Below are positions 35,515 through 45,325 of a stretch of 64,000 nucleotides of DNA, one piece after another. Below the pieces are notes generated by a model that was not told the DNA's origin, searched no databases, and worked only from the letters and a program-made list of their open reading frames with translations. Made by a program: the position numbers and the translations under genes. Within the stretch, counting starts at the first letter, position 1. Each line of letters opens with the position of its first letter. Origin of the DNA: Sphingomonas sanguinis (GTDB taxonomy: Bacteria > Pseudomonadota > Alphaproteobacteria > Sphingomonadales > Sphingomonadaceae); the NCBI RefSeq assembly GCF_019297835.1, contig NZ_CP079203.1, positions 1,895,001 to 1,959,000 on the forward strand. Direction: 5' to 3'.

Positions 35515-36092
35515 GGAAACAGCAATCCTTCGTCCCAGCCCTGTTCGCCGGTGCGGGTGAAGACACGGCGCTCATGCAGCCGGTGTTCGCGGTCGAGCCA
35601 GAACTCGATCCGCTGCGGGGTGACGCGGTATCCGCCCCAATGCGGCGGGCGCGGCACGTCGCCGCCCTCGAAGCGGGCGCGCATCTCCTCGAACCGCGCC
35701 TCGAACGTCTCGCGATCGGCGAGCGGACGCGACTGGTCCGAAGCCCAGGCGCCCAGCTGGGAGTCGCGGCCCCGGCTGGCGAAATAGGCGTCCGACTCGG
35801 CATCATCGACGCGGGAGACTGGCCCCTCGATGCGGATCTGGCGGCGCAGCGACTTCCAGTGAAACAGCAAAGCGGCCTTGCTGCCCTCGCCCAGATCCTG
35901 CGCCTTGCGACTCTCGCGATTGGTGTAGAACACGAATCCGGAGGGATCATGCCCCTTCAGCAGGACCATGCGAACCGAGGGTTGGCCACTCGCATCGACC
36001 GTCGCCAGCGCCATCGCGTTGGAATCGTTGATTTCGCTCGCACGCGCCTCGGCAAACCAGGTCTCGAACAGGGCAAAGGGATCGTCAGCCAT
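35511..36092 (-). CDS. pdxH: Pyridoxamine/pyridoxine 5'-phosphate oxidase
   Basis: A 193-aa FMN enzyme that oxidises PNP or PMP to pyridoxal 5'-phosphate. Seen: AMALATVDASGQPSVRMVLLKGHDPSGFVFYTN, SRKAQDLGE, LFHWKSLRRQIRIEGPVSRV, SDQSRPLADR and the C-terminal HERRVFTR. Normal length from ATG 36092; further upstream Met codons would add a non-conserved extension. First gene of a three-gene operon and divergent from ku. Confidence 0.95.
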   Translation of the reverse strand: MADDPFALFETWFAEARASEINDSNAMALATVDASGQPSVRMVLLKGHDPSGFVFYTNRESRKAQDLGEGSKAALLFHWKSLRRQIRIEGPVSRVDDAESDAYFASRGRDSQLGAWASDQSRPLADRETFEARFEEMRARFEGGDVPRPPHWGGYRVTPQRIEFWLDREHRLHERRVFTRTGEQGWDEGLLFP

Positions 36093-36187
36093 GCGCCCGC
36101 CCATACGCCTGTGGGCCACGAAAACCAATGTCGGGAACGGAAACGCTGAGTCCGTCATTGGGCTGGTGACGATACGGAGATTTTCCA

Positions 36188-37075
36188 ATGCCCGCACGCG
36201 CTTACTGGCAGGGTCAGATTCGCCTCGCGCTGGTGTCGATCCCGGTCGAGCTCTATCCGGCGACAAAAAGCGGCGCGACGATCCAGTTCAAGCAGATCCA
36301 TGAACCCAGCGGCAAGCCGATTCACTACGAGAAGGTCGTCAACGACATCGGCCCGGTCGACACCGACGAGATCGTGAAGGGCTATCAGGTCGCCAAGGGG
36401 GATTATGTCCTGCTCGATCAGGACGAGATCGACGCGGTCAAGCTGGAGTCGAAGAAGACGCTGGAACTGACCCGCTTCGTCGACGCGGGCGAGATCAACG
36501 TCCTCTATTATGAACGCCCCTATTTCGTGGTGCCCGCCGACGATCTGGCCGAGGAAGCCTTTATCGTCCTGCGCGAGGCGTTGAAGCGGACGGGCAAGGT
36601 CGGGCTGGGCCAATTGGCGCTGCGGGGGCGCGAATATATCGTCAGCCTGCGGCCGTGCGGGCGGGGGCTGATCCTGGAGACGCTGCGCTACGCCGATGAG
36701 GTGAACAAGGCGCAAGCCTATTTCAGCGACATCGGCGATGCCAAGCCCGACGCCGAATTGCTCGATCTGGCCGAGGCGCTGATCGAGAAGAAGTCCGGCC
36801 CCTTCGACCCCAAGCAATTCCACGACCATTATGTCGAGGCTCTGCACCGCCTGATCGAACGCAAGCGCAAGGCCAAGGGCAAGAAGGTCATCGAGGACGA
36901 GGATGACGCAACGCCCAAGTCGCGCGGCAATGTCGCCGACCTGATGGCGGCACTCAAACAGTCGATGGAGACGGGCGAGACGCGCAGCCGATCCCGCAAG
37001 GCCCCGGCCAAGACCACCCGCAAGACGCCCGTGAAGAAGACCACCCGCAAAACCCCGGCGCGCAAACATGGCTGA
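36188..37075 (+). CDS. ku: Ku protein of bacterial non-homologous end joining
   Basis: A 295-aa Ku-core protein (about 1-250) beginning MPARAYWQGQIRLALVSIPVELYPAT. It forms a homodimeric ring on double-strand ends and recruits LigD. The C-terminal tail is Lys/Arg/Thr-rich (RKTPVKKTTRKTPARK), like the basic tails that help Ku slide inward and bind DNA. It overlaps ligD by 8 nt, so the two are co-translated. Confidence 0.96.
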   Translation: MPARAYWQGQIRLALVSIPVELYPATKSGATIQFKQIHEPSGKPIHYEKVVNDIGPVDTDEIVKGYQVAKGDYVLLDQDEIDAVKLESKKTLELTRFVDAGEINVLYYERPYFVVPADDLAEEAFIVLREALKRTGKVGLGQLALRGREYIVSLRPCGRGLILETLRYADEVNKAQAYFSDIGDAKPDAELLDLAEALIEKKSGPFDPKQFHDHYVEALHRLIERKRKAKGKKVIEDEDDATPKSRGNVADLMAALKQSMETGETRSRSRKAPAKTTRKTPVKKTTRKTPARKHG

Positions 37076-39518
37076 TCCGCTCGAACGCTATAACGCCAAG
37101 CGCGATTTCACCCGCACCGCCGAGCCTGCGGGGACGTTGGCGCCCGGCAAGGGCAACAGCTTCATCGTGCAGAAGCATGACGCGACCCGGCTCCACTGGG
37201 ACTTCCGGCTGGAGGTGGATGGGGTGCTCAAAAGCTGGGCGGTGACGCGCGGCCCCAGCCTGGATCCCGACGAAAAGCGGCTGGCGGTGCGGACCGAGGA
37301 TCATCCGCTCTCTTATGCGACGTTCGAGGGGACGATTCCGGCGGGCGAATATGGCGGCGGCACGGTGATGCTGTGGGATCGCGGCACCTGGTCACCGGTT
37401 GCGGGCAAGAGTGCGAAGGATCTGGAAGACGGGCATCTCCACTTCATCCTCGATGGCGAGCGGATGAAGGGCGAATGGCTGCTTGTCCGCATGAAGCCCA
37501 GGGGCAAGGAAAAGCGCGAGAACTGGCTGCTCCGCAAGGTCGCCGACGCCCAGGCCGGGGGGACCGACACGCTGACCGATCAGGCGCTGACCAGCGTGTC
37601 GACCGGGCGGACCATGGCGCAGATCGCCGAGGGGAAAGCGGCGAAGCCAAAGTCGACCAACACACCGAAGGCGCGGCCGAGCAAGGCGAAAACGAAGGCC
37701 AAGGCGAAAGCGGGCACGATGCCCGAATTTCAGCCCCCGGCGCTCTGCACTTTGGTCGATCAGGTCCCGGCCGGAAATGGCTGGGTGCATGAGATCAAAT
37801 ATGACGGCTACCGCGCGCTGATCGCGGTGGGCGGGGGAGAGGCGCGGGTCTTCACCCGCAGCGGGCTGGACTGGAGCGATAAGTTTCCCGGCATCGTCGC
37901 GGCGGCCGCCGATCTGCCCGTCGCCAGCGCGCTGATCGACGGAGAGATCGTCGCGTTCAAGGACGGGCGGCCGGACTTCTCGACGCTGAAGGATGCGATC
38001 GGCACGACCAAGCCGATGAGCCTGTTCGCCTTCGACCTGCTGTCGCTGGACGGCGAGGATGTAACCGGCCTGCCACTGGTCCAGCGCAAGGAACGGCTGC
38101 GCGGGGTCGTCCCCAAGGGCGACGAGGTTATCCAGTTCGCCGAGCACATCACCGGCTCGGGCGAGGCGCTCTTCGACAAGCTCTGCGCCGAGGGGCTGGA
38201 AGGCGTCGTGTCCAAACGTGCCGACAGTCGTTACCCATCGGCGCGCAGCCGCGACTGGCTGAAGATCAAATGCCTGAAGCGGCAGGAGTTCGTGATCGTC
38301 GGATGGCTCCCTTCCGACAAGGCGCGGCGGGGGTTGAAGTCGCTGCTGCTGGGCGTGAACCGCGACGGCGAGCTGGCCTATGTCGGCAAGGTCGGCACCG
38401 GTTTTACGCAAGACCGCATGGCCGAGTTGCGCACGTTGCTCGACGCCCGCACCCGCAAGACCGCCCGCGTCGAGGCGCCGCGCGCGATGGTACGCGGTGC
38501 GAAATGGGTGCGCCCCGATCTGGTCGCCGAGATCGCCTTTACCGAGACGACGCCCGACGGCCTGCTCCGCCATCCCAGCTTCATCGGCCTTCGCGAGGAC
38601 AAGCCCGCTGATCAAGTGGTCGAGGAACGCCCCGCCCCCGGACCCTCCGCCAAGGACAGCGATATCGCCATCACCCATCCCGAGCGGGTGATCTTTCCCG
38701 ATAGCGATCTGACCAAGGGCGACCTCGCCGATTATGTCGCCACCATCGCTCCGCTGATGCTCCCCTGGGTCGCGCGCCGACCGGTCAGCCTGGTCCGCTG
38801 TCCGCAAGGTCGGGCGCGGGCGTGTTTCTTCCAGAAGCATGACGCGGGCAGTTTCGGGCCGCATGTCCACTCGGTGCCGATCCGGGAAAAGGACGGCGGC
38901 ACCGAACCCTATCTCTATGTCGAGGACGCGGAGGGCCTGCGCGCCTGTATCCAGATGGGCTCGATCGAGTTTCATGGCTGGGGATCGTCCATCGCCACGC
39001 TGGAACAGCCCGACCGGATGATCTTCGACCTCGATCCCGATCCGTCCGTGACCTTCGCCGATGTGAAGCGCGCCGCGGTGCATATCCATGACCAGCTCGC
39101 CGAATTGGGGCTGACCAGCTTTGCGATGCTGTCGGGCGGCAAGGGTGTGCATGTCGTCGTGCCGCTGACCCCGGATGCGAAGTGGCCCGCCGTGTCGGAC
39201 TTCGCCGAACGCTTCGCCAAAGCCTTGGCACAAGGCGATCCCGACCGTTTCGTCGCGGTGGCGACCAAGGCCAAACGCAAGGGCCGCATCTTCATCGACT
39301 GGCTGCGCAACCAGCGCGGCGCGACCGCCGTCATGCCCTATTCGGCCCGCGCGCGGGCGGGGGCGCCGGTCGCCGCGCCGGTGGCGTGGCGCGAGCTGGA
39401 CGGCATCGACACGGCGGCGCGCTGGACGATCCGCGATGCCGGAGAACTGGCGACGCGCGCGGGCAGCGCGGCCTTGCGCGGCTGGGGTGTGGCGGATCAA
39501 ATCCTGCCCGATCTCTAA
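37068..39518 (+). CDS. ligD: Multifunctional DNA ligase D
   Basis: An 816-aa enzyme with three domains in the order phosphoesterase-ligase-polymerase. The N-terminal 3'-phosphoesterase (1-190) has KHDATRLHWDFRLE with H37, H43 and D45. A Lys/Ala-rich linker follows (200-220). The ATP-dependent ligase (225-520) has nucleophile K244 in EIKYDGYRAL. The primase-like polymerase (540-816) has IFDLDPDPSV and SGGKGVHVVVPL. It processes, fills and seals ends held by Ku. Confidence 0.97.
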   Translation: MADPLERYNAKRDFTRTAEPAGTLAPGKGNSFIVQKHDATRLHWDFRLEVDGVLKSWAVTRGPSLDPDEKRLAVRTEDHPLSYATFEGTIPAGEYGGGTVMLWDRGTWSPVAGKSAKDLEDGHLHFILDGERMKGEWLLVRMKPRGKEKRENWLLRKVADAQAGGTDTLTDQALTSVSTGRTMAQIAEGKAAKPKSTNTPKARPSKAKTKAKAKAGTMPEFQPPALCTLVDQVPAGNGWVHEIKYDGYRALIAVGGGEARVFTRSGLDWSDKFPGIVAAAADLPVASALIDGEIVAFKDGRPDFSTLKDAIGTTKPMSLFAFDLLSLDGEDVTGLPLVQRKERLRGVVPKGDEVIQFAEHITGSGEALFDKLCAEGLEGVVSKRADSRYPSARSRDWLKIKCLKRQEFVIVGWLPSDKARRGLKSLLLGVNRDGELAYVGKVGTGFTQDRMAELRTLLDARTRKTARVEAPRAMVRGAKWVRPDLVAEIAFTETTPDGLLRHPSFIGLREDKPADQVVEERPAPGPSAKDSDIAITHPERVIFPDSDLTKGDLADYVATIAPLMLPWVARRPVSLVRCPQGRARACFFQKHDAGSFGPHVHSVPIREKDGGTEPYLYVEDAEGLRACIQMGSIEFHGWGSSIATLEQPDRMIFDLDPDPSVTFADVKRAAVHIHDQLAELGLTSFAMLSGGKGVHVVVPLTPDAKWPAVSDFAERFAKALAQGDPDRFVAVATKAKRKGRIFIDWLRNQRGATAVMPYSARARAGAPVAAPVAWRELDGIDTAARWTIRDAGELATRAGSAALRGWGVADQILPDL

Positions 39519-39562
39519 TCGCCTGTTGCAACCTTGGGCCGATCCGGCGATTTTCCCCGCCA

Positions 39563-42019
39563 ATGGACCCCTCCGAGGATAGCCCCGCGCAGGCCGCCGC
39601 CTGGATCGACGCCTATCGCGCGGCCGCCCCCGGCGCGGACGTGCTGGCGCGGTCCGGCGACCCGGCTTGGCCCGCCATGCTGGAGGAACTGGCCGCCGTC
39701 GCCAGCAACCTGGCCCATGCGCGCGAGCGAGTGCAGCGCCATGCTGCCGATATCGGCACCGGCTTTCGCATCATCGGCGAAACCGACGAGCGGCCCTGGC
39801 CCGTCTCGCCCGTCCCCCTGCTGATCGATACGCGGGAATGGGCGGGGATCGAGGCGGGGGTGATCCAGCGGGCCGCGCTGCTGGAGACGATCCTCGCCGA
39901 TCTCTACGGCCCCGGACGGCTGGTGGCGGAAGGGCTCATTCCCGCCGCACTGGCGACTGGCAGCCCCTATTTCCTGCGCCCAATGGTCGGGGTGCGCCCG
40001 CCCGGCGGCCATCATCTGAGCTTCGTCGCCTTCGACCTGGCGCGCGGGCCGGACGGCGAGTGGCGGGTGCTGGCGGATCATCTGCGCAACCCGGCGGGGG
40101 CGGGCTATGCGCTGGAGAACCGGCTGGCGGTCAGCCGGACGCTGGGCGGCCTTCAGAACCGGCTGAACGTGCAGCGGCATGCGCCGTTCTTCGCCGCCTT
40201 CCGCGCCGGACTCGCCGCGCAATGCCGCCGCGCCGATCCGCGTATCGGTCTGCTGACGCCGGGCCGCTTCAACCCGAGTTATCCCGAACAGGCGCATCTG
40301 GCGCGCTATCTCGGCCTGTTGCTGGTCGAGGGCGCGGACCTCGCCGCGATCGAGGGACAGGTCTATGTCCGCACCGTCGCGGGGCTGAAGCGGATCGATG
40401 CGCTGTGGCGGCGGCTCGATCCCCGGATGCTCGATCCGCTGGCCTTCGACAGCCATTCGCAGATCGGCGTGCCCGGCCTGATCGACGCCTATGTTGAGGG
40501 GCAGGTGGTCATCGCCAATGCCCCCGGCGCGGGCGTGCTGGAGAGCCCTGCCGTCTCCGCCTTCCTACCCGCGCTGGCACAGGCTCTGGCGGGTGTGCCG
40601 CTGATGCTGCCTAATATCGCGACCTGGTGGTGCGGTGGGCCGCGCCAGGCCGCGCATGTCGCGGAGCATCTCGACACGCTGCTGATCGCGCCCGCCTTCG
40701 GCCCCCGCCCGCTGGGCCTGCCCGATGGGGCTCGAACGGGCGCGAGCCTGTCGGTCGAGGAGCGCGCCACGCTGCTCACCGACATGGCGAAGCGCCCGCA
40801 GGATTATGTCGGGCAGGAGATGGTGCGCCTGTCGACCATGCCCGTGGTCATCGGCGACCGGCTGGAGCCGCGCCCCTTTACCTTGCGCGTTTTTGCCGCG
40901 CGCGACGGCGAGGGGCGATGGACGGTCATGCCCGGCGGCTTCGGCCGGATCGGCGACCATCCCGAGGCGACGGCGGCGATGATCGGCGAAGGGCTGTGGT
41001 CCGCCGATGTCTGTGTCCATGGGCCGGAGCCGGTGACGCCCATATCGCTGCTCGCCGACCCCGATTCGCTGCACGTCCGGCGCAATCCGGGGACGTTGCC
41101 CAGCCGGGTGGCGGACAATTTCTATTGGCTCGGCCGCTATCTGGAGCGGGGCGAGGCGCTGCTTGCCGCGATCCGGGTGATGCTGGGCAATTCCATCGAC
41201 GTCGATGGCGGCGCCGCACTCGACCCGCGCACAGTCGGGCGGCTGGTCGGCCTCATCACCGGCGGCGGGGCCGCGCCGCATCCCGACAGCCTGCACCGCG
41301 CCGCGCTGACCCAGTTCGCCCGCACCGCGATGGAGGATGAGGGCTTTCATTCGGTTGCCCGCATCAACCGGCTGGCACGCGGGATCAGCGAAGGATCGCG
41401 CGACCGCCTGTCCGCCGACATGGTGCGGCTGCTGGAAGCCCCCTTCCCCAGCCATGCCGGGATGCTCGACCGGGCGGGGTCGCTGCAACGCCGCTATGCC
41501 GCGATCGCCGGACTGTCGGCCGAGCATATGGTGCGCACCACCGCCTGGCGCTTCCACGATCTCGGTCGCCGCGTCGAGCGGGCGGTGGCGGTGGCGCGCG
41601 CGACGCGGCTGTTCGGCATGGCGGGCGCATCGGCGGACGACCTGTCCACCCTGCTCGACCTCGCCAACAGCCAGATCAGCTATCGCCAGCGTTATCCGAC
41701 CGGCCTGGCGCGGGTCGCGGTGGTCGATCTGGTCGCGCTCGACCCCAACAATCCGCGCGCGCTCGCCTATCAGACCGCGCGCATCGCCGACTGCCTGGCG
41801 CGCCTGCCCGTTCTGTCCGACGACGACATGGCCGAGCCGCAACAGGCCCAGGCGATCGCCATCCGCGCCACGATCGAGACGGCGGATGCGCGCACGCTCG
41901 ACGCCGATACGCTGGGCGATGTCGAGCGGCGGCTGGGCCTGCTGTCCGAAGCGATCGCGCGCCGCTATTTCTTGCAAGGGGCCGAGCCTCTCCGCGCCGG
42001 AGGCCTGACGCTGGCATGA
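39563..42019 (+). CDS. Circularly permuted ATP-grasp + alpha-E (DUF403) fusion protein
   Basis: An 818-aa protein that fuses two usually separate families. Residues about 70-480 form the circularly permuted type-2 ATP-grasp (COG2308: PFTLRVFAARDGEGRWTVMPGG, VYVRTVAGLKRIDALWRRLDP). Residues about 505-818 form the all-helical alpha-E domain (COG2307: LPSRVADNFYWLGRYLERGEAL, HDLGRRVERAVAVAR). ATP-grasp enzymes of this class are predicted to make peptide or amide bonds. ATGA overlap with a transglutaminase gene gives the known predicted peptide-modification cassette. Substrate unknown. Confidence 0.9.
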   Translation: MDPSEDSPAQAAAWIDAYRAAAPGADVLARSGDPAWPAMLEELAAVASNLAHARERVQRHAADIGTGFRIIGETDERPWPVSPVPLLIDTREWAGIEAGVIQRAALLETILADLYGPGRLVAEGLIPAALATGSPYFLRPMVGVRPPGGHHLSFVAFDLARGPDGEWRVLADHLRNPAGAGYALENRLAVSRTLGGLQNRLNVQRHAPFFAAFRAGLAAQCRRADPRIGLLTPGRFNPSYPEQAHLARYLGLLLVEGADLAAIEGQVYVRTVAGLKRIDALWRRLDPRMLDPLAFDSHSQIGVPGLIDAYVEGQVVIANAPGAGVLESPAVSAFLPALAQALAGVPLMLPNIATWWCGGPRQAAHVAEHLDTLLIAPAFGPRPLGLPDGARTGASLSVEERATLLTDMAKRPQDYVGQEMVRLSTMPVVIGDRLEPRPFTLRVFAARDGEGRWTVMPGGFGRIGDHPEATAAMIGEGLWSADVCVHGPEPVTPISLLADPDSLHVRRNPGTLPSRVADNFYWLGRYLERGEALLAAIRVMLGNSIDVDGGAALDPRTVGRLVGLITGGGAAPHPDSLHRAALTQFARTAMEDEGFHSVARINRLARGISEGSRDRLSADMVRLLEAPFPSHAGMLDRAGSLQRRYAAIAGLSAEHMVRTTAWRFHDLGRRVERAVAVARATRLFGMAGASADDLSTLLDLANSQISYRQRYPTGLARVAVVDLVALDPNNPRALAYQTARIADCLARLPVLSDDDMAEPQQAQAIAIRATIETADARTLDADTLGDVERRLGLLSEAIARRYFLQGAEPLRAGGLTLA

Positions 42020-42909
42020 TCTACGACATCCGCCACATCACCCGCTTCGATTACGGCGCGCAGGTCAAATATGCGCGCTGCAACCTGCGGCTGAAACCGA
42101 TCGACTGGCCCGGCCAGACGCTGGAATCCTATGACCTGATCGTCGAGCCGGTCGGCCGCACCCGCGCCGCCCATGCCGAGGCGGGGCTGGCGCATGTCAC
42201 CCGGCTGGTGGTCGATCGTCCGGTGCGCAGCCTGACCATCGAGAGCCGCGCGCGCATGATCGTCGATCGCCCGGTGCCGATGCCCTCGCCGAACGATCCG
42301 ACGCTGGCCGAGGTCTCCGCGCTGGCCCGGTCGAGCCGCGACCTGTCGGCGGCGGGACCGGCCAATTACATCTTCCCCTCGCCGCTGATCCCGCTCGACC
42401 CCGCCATCGCCGAGTGGTGCGCGGCCGACCTGTCGCCGGAGCGCGGCGCGCTGGAGGCGGGCTTCGCGCTCGCCAACCGTATCCAGCGCGAATTCGCCTT
42501 CGACCCCGCTGCCACCTTGGTCGATACGCCCCCGGCCGAGGCGTTCCGCCAGCGGCGCGGCGTGTGCCAGGACTTTGCGCAGATCATGATCACGGGCTTA
42601 CGCGCCTCGGGCATCCCGGCGGCCTATGCCTCGGGCTATATCCGCACCCTGCCGCCGCCCGGCCAGGCGCGGCTGGTGGGCGCGGATGCGACCCATGCCT
42701 GGGTGCTGATCTGGGGCGGGCCGGAGCATGGCTGGGTCGGGGTCGACCCCACCAACGGCATCTGGATGGCGGGCGACCATATCATCGTCGCGGTCGGCCG
42801 CGACTATGCCGAGATCGCACCGGTCGATGGCGTCGTCCTAGGTTCAGGCGCGCAGAAGATGGACGTCAGCGTGGACGTCGCGCCGGTGGAGGAGATGGTG
42901 GCGGGGTAG
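42016..42909 (+). CDS. Bacterial transglutaminase-like protein (COG1305), partner of ATP-grasp/alpha-E
   Basis: A 297-aa protein. An N-terminal beta domain (1-90, YDIRHITRFDYGAQVKYARCNLRLKP) precedes a papain-fold transglutaminase core. The triad is complete: C184 (RRGVCQDFA), H227 (ATHAWVLIW) and D244 (VDPTNG). Such proteins are proteases or amide-bond exchangers. It overlaps the ATP-grasp fusion by ATGA, and Ku/LigD lie upstream. No signal peptide is seen, so both act in the cytosol. Confidence 0.9.
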   Translation: MIYDIRHITRFDYGAQVKYARCNLRLKPIDWPGQTLESYDLIVEPVGRTRAAHAEAGLAHVTRLVVDRPVRSLTIESRARMIVDRPVPMPSPNDPTLAEVSALARSSRDLSAAGPANYIFPSPLIPLDPAIAEWCAADLSPERGALEAGFALANRIQREFAFDPAATLVDTPPAEAFRQRRGVCQDFAQIMITGLRASGIPAAYASGYIRTLPPPGQARLVGADATHAWVLIWGGPEHGWVGVDPTNGIWMAGDHIIVAVGRDYAEIAPVDGVVLGSGAQKMDVSVDVAPVEEMVAG

Positions 42910-42937
42910 CCTAGCCATATAATCCCCAACCCCACCG

Positions 42938-43026
42938 CCGTTCGCACTGAGCGAATTCGAAGTGCACGTCCCGCGTTAGGCCGCGAGCTTTTTCCCTAGG
43001 CCTTCGACTTCGCTCAGGCTGAACGG
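42938..43026. repeat. Family B inverted pair
   Basis: The unit at 42938-42967 (CCGTTCGCACTGAGCG...) faces 43001-43026 (CCTTCGACTTCGCTCAGG...). The arms can pair across about 33 nt, forming a foldback between the transglutaminase stop and the stop of the convergent gene at 43047. Confidence 0.72.
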
Positions 43027-43046
43027 GGGGTGTGTAAAATTTGGAC

Positions 43047-43277
43047 CTACCCCTCCTCCGTCACCGCATTGGGATTGTCCTTGTCCGGGTCCGGATGCCC
43101 GCCCGTCCCATGATAGGCAGCACCGCTCTGGCCGCCGTGAAAATCGCCTTTGCGCTTCGGCACGCCTTCGTAACCGCCACCCTGACTCTCGCCGCCATGT
43201 TTGCCCGGCGCATCCGACACGCCGTCGGGCGCACCTTTCTTGCCGTCCTTTTCAACCGCCTGCATCGGCTGGGTCAT
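43047..43277 (-). CDS. Small glycine-rich hydrophilic protein, 76 aa
   Basis: MTQPMQAVEKDGKKGAPDG... is strongly hydrophilic, rich in Gly, Lys, Asp and His, and likely disordered. AGGAG 7 nt before the ATG supports expression. The segment HGGQSGAAYHGTGGH recalls SGQAYH in the protein at 775-1083. No family function known to me. It is divergent from the DnaJ-like gene. Confidence 0.62.
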   Translation of the reverse strand: MTQPMQAVEKDGKKGAPDGVSDAPGKHGGESQGGGYEGVPKRKGDFHGGQSGAAYHGTGGHPDPDKDNPNAVTEEG

Positions 43278-43377
43278 GATCCGTCTCCTTCGCCCGCTTC
43301 AACGCATGGGGAACGGATTGCGCTCCGGCACGGACTTCCCCACATAGATCGGTAATACACTGCCAACGGGGAACAGA

Positions 43378-44346
43378 GTGGCCGATCCATATCAGACGCT
43401 GGGCGTGAGCCGCATGGCCAGCGAAGCGGATATCAAGAAAGCCTATCGCAAGCTGGCGAAGGAACTGCATCCCGACCGCAACAAGGACAATCCCAAGGCG
43501 TCGGAGAAGTTCAGCCAGGTCACCAACGCCTATGACCTGCTGAACGACAAGGACAAGCGCGCCCGGTTCGACCGGGGCGAGATCGACGGCGACGGCAACC
43601 CCACCTCGCCCTTCGGCTATGGCGGCGGAGCGGGCGGCTTCGGCGGCGGCGCGCGGCCCGGTGCCGGTGGCAGCGGGGGCTTTCGCCAGCAATTCGATTT
43701 CGGCGGCGAGGGCGCTGACATGTCCGACATCTTCGAGGGGATGTTCGGCGGCACCGGACGCGGCGGCGGACGCAGCGGCGGCTTTTCAGGGGGCTTTGGT
43801 GGGTTCGGCCGGGGCCGTTCGGCCGAAAAGGGCGCGAACACCGCCTATGCGCTGCGCGTCCCCTTCGTCGATGCCGCCACGCTCAGCCCACAGCGGATCA
43901 CGCTGGCCGACGGCAAGGCGATCGAGCTAAAACTGCCCGCCGGGGTCGAGAGCGGCACCCAGATGCGCCTGAGCGGCAAGGGGGAGCAGGGTCCGGGCGG
44001 CGCGGGCGACGCGATCATCACGATCGAGGTCGTACCCCACGCCTTCTTTACCCGTGACGGCGACGATGTCCGGCTCGACCTGCCGATCAGCCTGACCGAG
44101 GCGGTGCTGGGCGGCCAGGTGAAGGCGCCGACGGTCGAGCGTCCGGTCATGCTGACCGTGCCCAAGGGCACCAGCTCGGGCAAGACGCTGCGCCTGAAGG
44201 GCAAGGGCTTTCACAAGAAGGATGGCGGGCGCGGCGACCAGCTGATCACGCTGATGATCGACATCCCCGCCGATGATGCCGCGCTGCAACAGTTTGTGGC
44301 GGAATGGACCGACGGCAGGAACCCGAGGGCCGCCATGGGCGTCTGA
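43378..44346 (+). CDS. DnaJ-class cochaperone (CbpA/DjlA-like, no zinc fingers)
   Basis: A 322-aa protein. The J domain (1-65) has the DnaK-stimulating HPD at 31-33. A Gly/Phe-rich linker follows (80-160, very glycine-rich). The DnaJ C-terminal substrate domains (165-315) have [30 protein letters not shown] and [17 protein letters not shown]. The cysteine-rich zinc region of true DnaJ is missing, so it is a type B (CbpA-like) protein. GTG start with GGGGA 7 nt upstream. Confidence 0.93.
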   Translation: MADPYQTLGVSRMASEADIKKAYRKLAKELHPDRNKDNPKASEKFSQVTNAYDLLNDKDKRARFDRGEIDGDGNPTSPFGYGGGAGGFGGGARPGAGGSGGFRQQFDFGGEGADMSDIFEGMFGGTGRGGGRSGGFSGGFGGFGRGRSAEKGANTAYALRVPFVDAATLSPQRITLADGKAIELKLPAGVESGTQMRLSGKGEQGPGGAGDAIITIEVVPHAFFTRDGDDVRLDLPISLTEAVLGGQVKAPTVERPVMLTVPKGTSSGKTLRLKGKGFHKKDGGRGDQLITLMIDIPADDAALQQFVAEWTDGRNPRAAMGV

Positions 44347-44353
44347 TCGTTCC

Positions 44354-45325
44354 ATGAGCGATGTGAACGGCCTGACTCCAGAAGAACGCGCACACCATCC
44401 CGGCAGGGCTCGCCAGCGGCTGGACCGGCAGATCGCCAAAGTCCGGCCCGGCTCCTATGCTTTTGAAATCCTGAAGCGAACGAGCCTGGGCGTGTTCAAT
44501 GACGGGTTCATCCACGCCGGGAACCTCGCCTATCTGGCGCTGATGACGCTGTTCCCGTTCTTCATCACGACTGCCGCGCTGCTGTCGCTGTTCGGGCAGA
44601 GCAACGAGACGCAACATGCGGTGGAGAGTTTCCTCCACGTCCTGCCCCCCGATGTCAGCGAGCTGTTGCGCAAGCCCATCGCCGACGTGCTGGCGGCGCG
44701 CACAGGATCGCTGCTGTGGCTGGGCGGACTGGTCGGGCTGTGGACGGTCGGCGGTTTCATCGAGACGATCCGCGACATCTTCCACCGCGCTTACGGCGTG
44801 AAGGCGACCGCCGCCTTCTGGAAATCGCGGCTGTCCTCGACGTTGGTCATGATCGCCTCGGTCGTGGTCGCGCTGCTGTCGTTCCTCGCCGCCGGTATCC
44901 TGACCGCGGCGGAGCAGTTCATCTATCGCCTGGTGCCGTTCGCGCAGGACATGGCGGGCTGGATCGGGCTGTCGCGACTGATTCCCGGCGCCGTCATGTT
45001 CGGCGCGCTCTACCTGCTCTTCTATTCGGTCACGCCCGGCAAATATCGCGAGAGCGACTGCCCCAAATGGCCGGGTGCGCTGTTCACCGCCGCCTGGTGG
45101 GTCAGCATGACCGCGCTGCTGCCCTGGGTGCTGTCCAAGCTGGGTGGCTATGACCTGACCTATGGCAGCCTGGCGGGCGTCGTCGTGATGCTGCTGTTCT
45201 TCTATCTGATCGGCCTGGGGCTGGTTTTCGGCGCGCATTTGAACGCGGCACTGGCGGAACCCCCCGAACCGGCGCTAGAGAGGGGGATTGATGGAAGTGA
45301 ACCGGCAGGAGCGGTAACGGCGTGA
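44354..45325 (+). CDS. YihY/BrkB family inner membrane protein
   Basis: A 323-aa protein with about six membrane helices in the UPF0761/virulence-factor BrkB pattern. Seen: GNLAYLALMTLFPFFITTAALLSLF, GGLVGLWTVGGFIETIRDIFHRAYGV, LYLLFYSVTPGKYRESDCPKWPGALFTAAWW, and YGSLAGVVVMLLFFYLIGLGLVFGAHLNA. The transported or sensed substrate is not established for the family. The 3' end overlaps fabI as GTGA. Confidence 0.9.
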   Translation: MSDVNGLTPEERAHHPGRARQRLDRQIAKVRPGSYAFEILKRTSLGVFNDGFIHAGNLAYLALMTLFPFFITTAALLSLFGQSNETQHAVESFLHVLPPDVSELLRKPIADVLAARTGSLLWLGGLVGLWTVGGFIETIRDIFHRAYGVKATAAFWKSRLSSTLVMIASVVVALLSFLAAGILTAAEQFIYRLVPFAQDMAGWIGLSRLIPGAVMFGALYLLFYSVTPGKYRESDCPKWPGALFTAAWWVSMTALLPWVLSKLGGYDLTYGSLAGVVVMLLFFYLIGLGLVFGAHLNAALAEPPEPALERGIDGSEPAGAVTA

